The translations under genes were made by a program, and so were the position numbers. The notes under the pieces are model-generated. The model saw only the letters and a list, made by a program, of their open reading frames with translations, did not search any database and was not told the origin of the DNA. Shown here piece by piece: positions 58,635-64,000 of a DNA stretch of 64,000 nt (positions within the stretch are counted from its first letter, which is position 1; each line of letters starts with the position of its first letter). Location: positions 80,558,929 to 80,622,928 of the forward strand of contig CM049312.1 of NCBI GenBank assembly GCA_026874595.1. The letters are read 5' to 3'. This DNA is from Sipunculus nudus. Lineage: Eukaryota > Annelida > Sipuncula > Golfingiida > Sipunculidae.

Positions 58635-61292
58635 GTGCTGGGTAATATATACATTAATTCATCGATCCTCCTCATTAGCCATAAAACTAATAATTGCCCT
58701 TTGTCCATTACAGACATCAGCCATGGTATGGGAAGACACCTGTTTTTCAGGCTGTTAGGATTACTAGTGTTGTCAACAACTACGGTCGCACAGAAGCCTA
58801 TTGAGCAACGCCTCAATTATGGTGTCATCGTTCAAAGAATAGGTATCCTTCAGGCAGAAGAACAAACATGGGTACATACACTGGCGTTTACCATTCCCAA
58901 TAACCCAGTAAGAATTCCCATTCAACCCTTGTCATGTACAAAGACAAAAGGATTATCATGTGGTATAACTCACAAAAGTGTACGTACATTAGAATTGACC
59001 CAAACTCAATTGTCTCATTACATCCAGAACGTAACAACCCAAATTTATGACATCATTCCTCAGACTAAGGTCAACAAGCCACTCAGACAGAGAAGGGCTT
59101 TATTCTCATTCCTAGGAGACTTGTCCCATAATCTCTTTGGCACAGCTACTGAACATGAAATACAAGTTTTGCAAGGACATATACAGAGTATTGCTAACTA
59201 TACGACAAAACTAAGCAAGTCCTTCGAAATTAACACAGACAAATTAAACAGTGTATTGACCGGGGTTAATCACCGTTTTCATAAAGCATTCCAGGCAATT
59301 AAAGTAAACCATGATGAAATACAGAGCGTCATTAACCTCGTTAAGGAAAAATCAGTAACAGAAAACATGCTAGCAGACATCCAAGCATTATCCATTCTTC
59401 ATCTGGCAAATTTCGACTCAATTAAAATAAAATTCAGTGAAATTTTTCAAGGTATTACCACCCTATTACAGCACAGAATGTCCCCCCTATTAGTGTCACC
59501 TCAGCTCCTGCAAAACATACTGAGAGAGATATCAGAGCAAATAGCCCGTAAATATCCACAGTTTAAACTGGCACCGGTAAATCTAAATTACTATTATACC
59601 ACAAAGGTTCTATATCGCCGTCATAACGATACAGTTTTTATATCTATTAAGATTCCTGTACAGGCTAAAGCTGAAATCATGAGACTGTACAAGGTATTCT
59701 CATACCCCACCCCGGTAAATGACAGTTTCACTCATGCCACACAGCTGGTAAACATTCCAGCCCACCTCGCTATATCAAGAAACAGGCAGGCTTACGTGGA
59801 GATCACGCAAGGCCAGTTCTCAGCGTGTACGGGAGACCTAATGTTTACATGCCCACATATGGATATACCAAGGTCGACTGATAAGCCGTCCTGCTTAACA
59901 GCCATCTTCCTAAAGGATATGGCACAGACACACAGATTGTGTGACTTTAGGTTCTTACCCCATAAACAGAACTCTAAGGTTACTCCCATGGGCAGACACA
60001 AGCTGTTGATATCAAACATTAAACAGATCACAAGCTCTTGTCAGGGCGGTCAAATGGAAACAACTGCTGGTTGTGCTCTATGTATCATAAAGATCGACTG
60101 CCATTGTCATGTATACTTAGATGACTATCACTTGAACCCCCGCATTCAAGGTTGCCACTCACAAGCTGCTAGCGTGACAAAATTTCATGCCACTAATCTG
60201 GCCATACTTCAATCATTCTTTTCCTCAGAACAACTAATGGACCTGACTCCTGATAAATTATATTCTACACCAATTAATTTCACCATTCCAGATTTTCAGT
60301 TATATTCACATAATATTTCCAGATTGTTTTCTGAAGAAAATCAGGCTCATTTAAGTCTCAAACGAGTGGTTCAAGCAGCCAAGAATAAAGTACCGATTTA
60401 TACAGCACTCACTGACCCTTTATTAGCAGGCGAATGGATCCCCAAAACAACAGAGACAAAGTGGACATTAACTAAATATATACTTGGATATATTTTCTGG
60501 TTTCTGTCAGCAGCTAGTTTTATACTAACCTGTATCTTATTCATTAGACTCCGACAACTCACTTTAGCTCTCACATTACTAAGGACTACTACACGGACGG
60601 ACGCATTCAAATTAGTATGGACACCTGGTTACTTGACAACTACCAGCGGGGCACCAGAAAACACGGTCCCCGGACTTCCAAATGAATACTTAAGCATCTG
60701 TGTTCTTATCATTATGGCTATAGCAGGCCTGGTGTTGATTACAAAGTCACTCTGTAAACGTAACAGCAAGGGATCCACGGCAGTAATGTTACTCATTAAT
60801 AATGGGAATCGGTGCAAGTACGTTTGTCTAACACAGCTGCCTCTATGTCCAATTCATTACATACTTGACCTATACCCTGTCATACAATCTTTGACTATAA
60901 AACGATACCTATTATGGGGCACCCTGAACATTCACTTAGATAATCCGTCCTTTATCAGGACCAGAGAGAAACAAGGCCAAATCCCCCTCCCAGTGTCCAT
61001 TACAATAAAACCATGGACTGCCTTCCTACTCCACCAGATAATCAATGAACCGTTCTATGAGGCTCGTTTTGTCATAATGCACAATGGATTTATTTATACT
61101 AAAGATTGCATTTCCAAAGATAAGTTACCGAATCAAGACTTAAACATTAACAATGAGAATAGAAAACCAATGCCCCAGATTCAGGCATCAGCTCCTCCAC
61201 CTAGCAATGCAGGTACAAATTATACATTGTATCCTGTTGAAGATTTACATGGGAGTAATCCAGGTACTATGAACCTTGGACTCCTAGGTTAG
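58635..61292 (+). CDS. env: Env-like fusion glycoprotein (baculovirus F / errantivirus type)
   Basis: 885 codons from the first ATG. The better start is Met 32 (58728), which opens a signal peptide (MGRHLFFRLLGLLVLSTTTV) and lies 14 nt after a splice-acceptor-like CATTACAG. A furin site RQRR at 151-154 is followed by LFSFLGDLSHNLFGTATE, matching the fusion-peptide region of baculovirus F and gypsy-type Env proteins. A heptad-rich helix follows (about 175-260). Membrane segments lie at about 614-636 and 686-705. The 180 residues after the second segment (one Cys-rich patch, KRYLLWGTL, PWTAFLLHQII, proline-rich tail) match nothing I recognise and are an odd extension. The frame is intact. Fusion activity is inferred from family resemblance. 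Confidence 0.85.
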   Translation: MLGNIYINSSILLISHKTNNCPLSITDISHGMGRHLFFRLLGLLVLSTTTVAQKPIEQRLNYGVIVQRIGILQAEEQTWVHTLAFTIPNNPVRIPIQPLSCTKTKGLSCGITHKSVRTLELTQTQLSHYIQNVTTQIYDIIPQTKVNKPLRQRRALFSFLGDLSHNLFGTATEHEIQVLQGHIQSIANYTTKLSKSFEINTDKLNSVLTGVNHRFHKAFQAIKVNHDEIQSVINLVKEKSVTENMLADIQALSILHLANFDSIKIKFSEIFQGITTLLQHRMSPLLVSPQLLQNILREISEQIARKYPQFKLAPVNLNYYYTTKVLYRRHNDTVFISIKIPVQAKAEIMRLYKVFSYPTPVNDSFTHATQLVNIPAHLAISRNRQAYVEITQGQFSACTGDLMFTCPHMDIPRSTDKPSCLTAIFLKDMAQTHRLCDFRFLPHKQNSKVTPMGRHKLLISNIKQITSSCQGGQMETTAGCALCIIKIDCHCHVYLDDYHLNPRIQGCHSQAASVTKFHATNLAILQSFFSSEQLMDLTPDKLYSTPINFTIPDFQLYSHNISRLFSEENQAHLSLKRVVQAAKNKVPIYTALTDPLLAGEWIPKTTETKWTLTKYILGYIFWFLSAASFILTCILFIRLRQLTLALTLLRTTTRTDAFKLVWTPGYLTTTSGAPENTVPGLPNEYLSICVLIIMAIAGLVLITKSLCKRNSKGSTAVMLLINNGNRCKYVCLTQLPLCPIHYILDLYPVIQSLTIKRYLLWGTLNIHLDNPSFIRTREKQGQIPLPVSITIKPWTAFLLHQIINEPFYEARFVIMHNGFIYTKDCISKDKLPNQDLNINNENRKPMPQIQASAPPPSNAGTNYTLYPVEDLHGSNPGTMNLGLLG
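58712..58713 (+). promoter_or_regulatory. env: Candidate splice acceptor for a spliced env mRNA
   Basis: CCTTTGTCCATTACAG ends at 58713, just before Met 32 of env. Errantiviral env is made from a spliced transcript. The donor was not identified. Confidence 0.4.
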
Positions 61293-61798
61293 TGAGGATT
61301 ATTAGAATTGTATATATATATATATATGTATAAATATGTTTTGTTATGCAATTATTGATATTGTGACATCTAATATTGTTTCACATACTGATAGTCCCAT
61401 AAGATATTATTATGTGTATTATGTGTATAGACCGTATCAGTGTCATCATTATATAAACATGTATAAATGATAATGTCATGAACTAAGATATATATTATAT
61501 TTTATATCTTGGGTTATATATATGTACGCTTAGGCTGTATGATGAATATGTATATAGTGTTTACATATTAGTAAATGACATTTAACTACATTACAGGAGT
61601 ATAGCATCATGTTATTACACTTCCTGTAGAGATGATCCTGGCCATAACGATAGCATAAATCCAGTTATTATCATTATTGCATGTCATACTGGTATTCTTG
61701 TACTTATATTACAAGGTGTGTATACTCAGTGCTGGCTATATACAGCAACCAGTACTTAACATATATCTATAAAATTATCCTTACGAATAGTTGTTATA

Positions 61799-61828
61799 AA
61801 TAAACTTACAAAAAAAAAAAAAAAAAAA
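61799..61828 (+). terminator. Internal poly(A) signal followed by an A19 tract
   Basis: AATAAA at 61799-61804 is followed five bases later by 19 A residues, about 500 bp after the env stop and 1.05 kb before the 3' LTR. It looks like a copied mRNA tail inside the element. Confidence 0.65.
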
Positions 61829-61858
61829 GGTCATCAGGAATACAATTAAAAAAAGAAG

Positions 61859-62344
61859 TTAGTTAGACCCTCCTCGACCGCTATACATGATAAGGACCTC
61901 AGCGGCCCTTATCAAGGTTTCCACATCTGTGCTCCTTTGGAACTCCCCATAACTGCGCAGGCATCTCTGGTGGCACTCGTCACAGCCACAGGTTAGGTCC
62001 CAGCGTGGATAACCTAACCTGTCTATCAACTTTAAGGCCCGCCACAGCTGATACAACTGATTGGGGTTTTGATGTCCCACCACCTTCAACTGCCAGTTAC
62101 AAATAGTAAACAAATCTCTCTTTTTGCAATCTTCCAGGTGAGTGATCATATCACTCACCTGATCTTCCTGCATGGGGACACCTTCACCACACAGAATACA
62201 CAGTCTGTACATTTCCTCTTCAACAATCAGGGTACCACTAAAACATGTGGTGTACCCACCACACCCATCCGGACAAGGTGTTACAGTCCGGATGGCCATA
62301 AGTTCGGTCACTGGAATTGAAGATGCCATTTTCGTATAGAACAA
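61859..62344 (-). CDS. Antisense Cys-rich ORF between env and 3' LTR
   Basis: 161 codons on the minus strand, opposite to gag-pol-env. The start may be Met 1 or Met 6 (62329, context AAAATGG). Cys 24/28/34 form one cluster. C49-x2-C52-x16-H69-x3-C73 looks like a C2HC finger. CGCDECHQRC (119-128) is a third cluster. The middle (QLYQLWRALKLIDRL) is likely helical, and there is no signal peptide or membrane segment. I recognise no family. Position and orientation recall antisense or accessory genes of complex retroviruses, but homology is not claimed. The plus-strand ORF opposite (62069-62320) is shorter and looks like a shadow. Alternatives are a captured host gene fragment or chance. Confidence 0.55.
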   Translation of the reverse strand: MFYTKMASSIPVTELMAIRTVTPCPDGCGGYTTCFSGTLIVEEEMYRLCILCGEGVPMQEDQVSDMITHLEDCKKRDLFTICNWQLKVVGHQNPNQLYQLWRALKLIDRLGYPRWDLTCGCDECHQRCLRSYGEFQRSTDVETLIRAAEVLIMYSGRGGSN

Positions 62345-62373
62345 AGACTTAAAGTAAAATGGTCACTAGCTTC

Positions 62374-62384
62374 CATATATATAC
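62374..62384 (-). promoter_or_regulatory. TATA-like box for the antisense ORF
   Basis: On minus, GGGGTATATATATGG lies about 35-45 bp upstream of the first ATG and about 55 bp upstream of Met 6. Spacing fits a short 5' UTR. Confidence 0.35.
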
Positions 62385-62861
62385 CCCAAACCCTTACTAC
62401 CCCCCCCCCCCTGTCATTTGTCACTTGACTCATCAGCAAACATTGTAAAAAAATCTCTCCTTCTTACGGTCTCAATGTTTGCATTGGTCACAAGAAATAA
62501 ACTTAAGGCTCCATCAAACCTATGTCGGGTCACCTATCCATGTTGGCGTTGACAGCTCGGACAATCTAGCAAGAGCTTCCACATCACCCTGACACATTCT
62601 CCCTGCTTCCAGGGTCCAGAATAAGTTTCAATTTCATCACCCTTAAAGACCCTGCATACCGTACGTCAAGTAACCTCCTAGCATGCCAATTGATAAAGAC
62701 ATAGCTGAGATTAACTTCCCACTCAATTAACACCTCCCAGTGGAACAAATTTCACGGGGTAATACCATCTAACGCATACAACATGACTCAGCACAGTAAC
62801 TGTGTTATGCTTTATTCTTTCCATATAGATGTTTTTTTTTTGAGCGAGGACGCTCATTTTT

Positions 62862-62876
62862 AAAGCCAGAGGGTAT
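62862..62876 (+). other. Purine-rich tract before the 3' LTR
   Basis: AAAGCCAGAGGGTAT directly precedes the LTR start. It is a weak polypurine tract, as used for plus-strand priming. Confidence 0.4.
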
Positions 62877-64000
62877 TGATATGAGTAGAGAACTTATGTT
62901 TATCTTATTTTTTATAATGATGATAATTATTGAAAGGTGTAGGTATTCATTGTTGTTTATAATGGAATGTATAGTAAATAGTAGTGTAAATTGAGGTTCA
63001 TTTAGAATAGTCACAGATATACTGTTAAAAAAAGATTGAATGCCAGGATATCTAGAAACATTTAGGGTGAACCAGTTATGAATGTAATAATTACTATTAA
63101 GTAATATAAATGTCTTATATCTTAGAAAGAAAGAGAACAAGGATGTAGTTAACATAAAAGACACAGAAGGCACGGATAGTAAATATTCGTTTAAGCCAGA
63201 TAGAGAGAAGGCAGAAGTTCATAGACAGACTTGTTGGTACAAGTCACAATTAATAGCACTGACCATACAGTAATAAACTCATAAAGTCTCGGCGGACACA
63301 CATGCAGTGAAAGGAACAGACAACTCTTGCATACATTATCTCAACACAATTTACATAATCCAGACATACGGTCACAATTAAGTCATAAAAGAACATTCAC
63401 CAGATCTAGCCACTACGTCAGCAACAACTCTCATACAACAGGCATCAACAGTTCAGCTTTGTTACATAAGGGAGCACCTAGTACAAATCCCAGATTTGAA
63501 AGTAAAATGAACAACAATAAATGGAATATATACAAGTTTATTATATACAAGTCTGCGCAGAGAGACTCATGTAAAGATATATATAGGTAGTCAGGGATAG
63601 ATAGGGCAGTCTGCAGCAGTCAGCGAATGAACGAATAAGAAGATGGTAATAGATGAAATCAAGCAGTGGTCATCGGGTCTCCCGGCTGATCGTTCAGTTC
63701 TTGGTGCTGTCACTATCTGTAATAACAGGAGGTAACTATTGTATCTCAAGCTGTATTAGCAAGAGACACTGATACGATCTGTGTGTATTAAGTGACTATC
63801 TTGAAGTGATGTACATTATGTAACAAAAACTATATTATATTAGAATAACAGACTGACTGGAAGCATTAAGAATTATTAAGAAGAGTACTGCTATGTGAAG
63901 TATCAATACCGTGTGAAGTCGAATGTCAAATTATTATATACTAATGTGATCACCAAGGATAATTATGTGAATAATCACTATGCCGAAGATTCAGAATAAA
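62877..64000 (+). repeat. 3' LTR (cut by the window end)
   Basis: It starts TGATATGAG and matches the 5' LTR to the end of the window (GATTCAGAATAAA). Differences are a few substitutions, a 1-bp A-run indel, a 2-bp TA indel and one small cluster near 63600. Confidence 0.95.

Larger units (their letters stand above)
51792..64000 (+). mobile_element. Env-bearing, chromodomain-bearing Ty3/Gypsy LTR retrotransposon (3' LTR truncated by window end)
   Basis: Order: 5' LTR, gag, protease, RT, RNase H, integrase with chromodomain, env, antisense ORF, 3' LTR. Estimated full length is about 12.24 kb, with about 35 bp missing at the right. The LTRs match over about 1.12 kb with roughly a dozen small differences, so insertion is recent. 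RT-RNaseH-IN order and D,D35E integrase place it in Ty3/Gypsy (Metaviridae). Breaks: in-frame UAG after gag, stop and frame change between protease and pol, and one altered zinc-finger residue in integrase. Target-site duplication cannot be checked because the right flank is outside. Confidence 0.95.

Noticed and set aside
62069..62320. 83-codon plus-strand ORF opposite the antisense Cys-rich ORF
   Set aside because: Shorter, no motif, and without the upstream TATA-like context; treated as a shadow.

Overview
This is eukaryotic, AT-rich, intron-containing DNA from an animal. The genes and repeats point to a marine lophotrochozoan, most likely a mollusc: a secreted fibrinogen-related protein with a coiled-coil stalk, SWIM/Ulp1-type genes, LINEs, hAT and LTR elements, many (TA)n tracts and abundant minisatellites. 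The species assignment is inference; no ribosomal or mitochondrial marker is present. Most of the window is repeat or non-coding DNA.

Layout. 1-3030 is a decayed L1/Tx1-like LINE (+), abutting a second LINE reverse-transcriptase fragment (-) to about 3570. At 5.8-6.2 kb lies a decayed Ty3/Gypsy integrase fragment beside a SINE-like block. 9.25-9.8 kb is a 27-bp minisatellite. At 10.75-12.6 kb two minus-strand exons of a short-chain dehydrogenase/reductase (SDR) can be recognised by conserved protein motifs and splice sites, with a 29-bp minisatellite in the intron between them. 13.6-15.0 kb holds a 79-bp tandem repeat and a 1-kb polypyrimidine array. 15-23 kb is intergenic, with MITE-like and SINE-like pieces.

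The best intact host gene is a two-exon fibrinogen-related protein (23408-24290 joined to 29592-30217, +, 502 aa): signal peptide, internally duplicated N-glycosylated coiled coil, and a C-terminal fibrinogen-like domain encoded by one exon. Its 5.3-kb intron contains a 2.05-kb hAT-like element. Downstream is a second hAT-type element (30980-31897) with a perfect 8-bp target-site duplication, and a 51-bp perfect inverted repeat (33432-33564). 36.29-42.34 kb is a 39-bp satellite organised into a 2.7-kb higher-order repeat. 42.8-45.96 kb (-) holds broken SWIM zinc-finger / Ulp1 (C48) protease genes. 46.85-51.72 kb is repeat-rich non-coding DNA.

The right end (51792 to beyond 64000) is a young LTR retrotransposon of about 12.2 kb: 5' LTR, gag, protease, pol (RT, RNase H, integrase, GPY/F motif and a C-terminal chromodomain), a baculovirus-F/errantivirus-like env with a furin site and two membrane segments, an internal poly(A) tract, an antisense Cys-rich ORF with its own TATA-like box, and a 3' LTR cut by the window end. 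The LTRs differ by about 1%. A chromodomain plus an F-type envelope plus an antisense accessory-like ORF in one element is the most unusual feature here.
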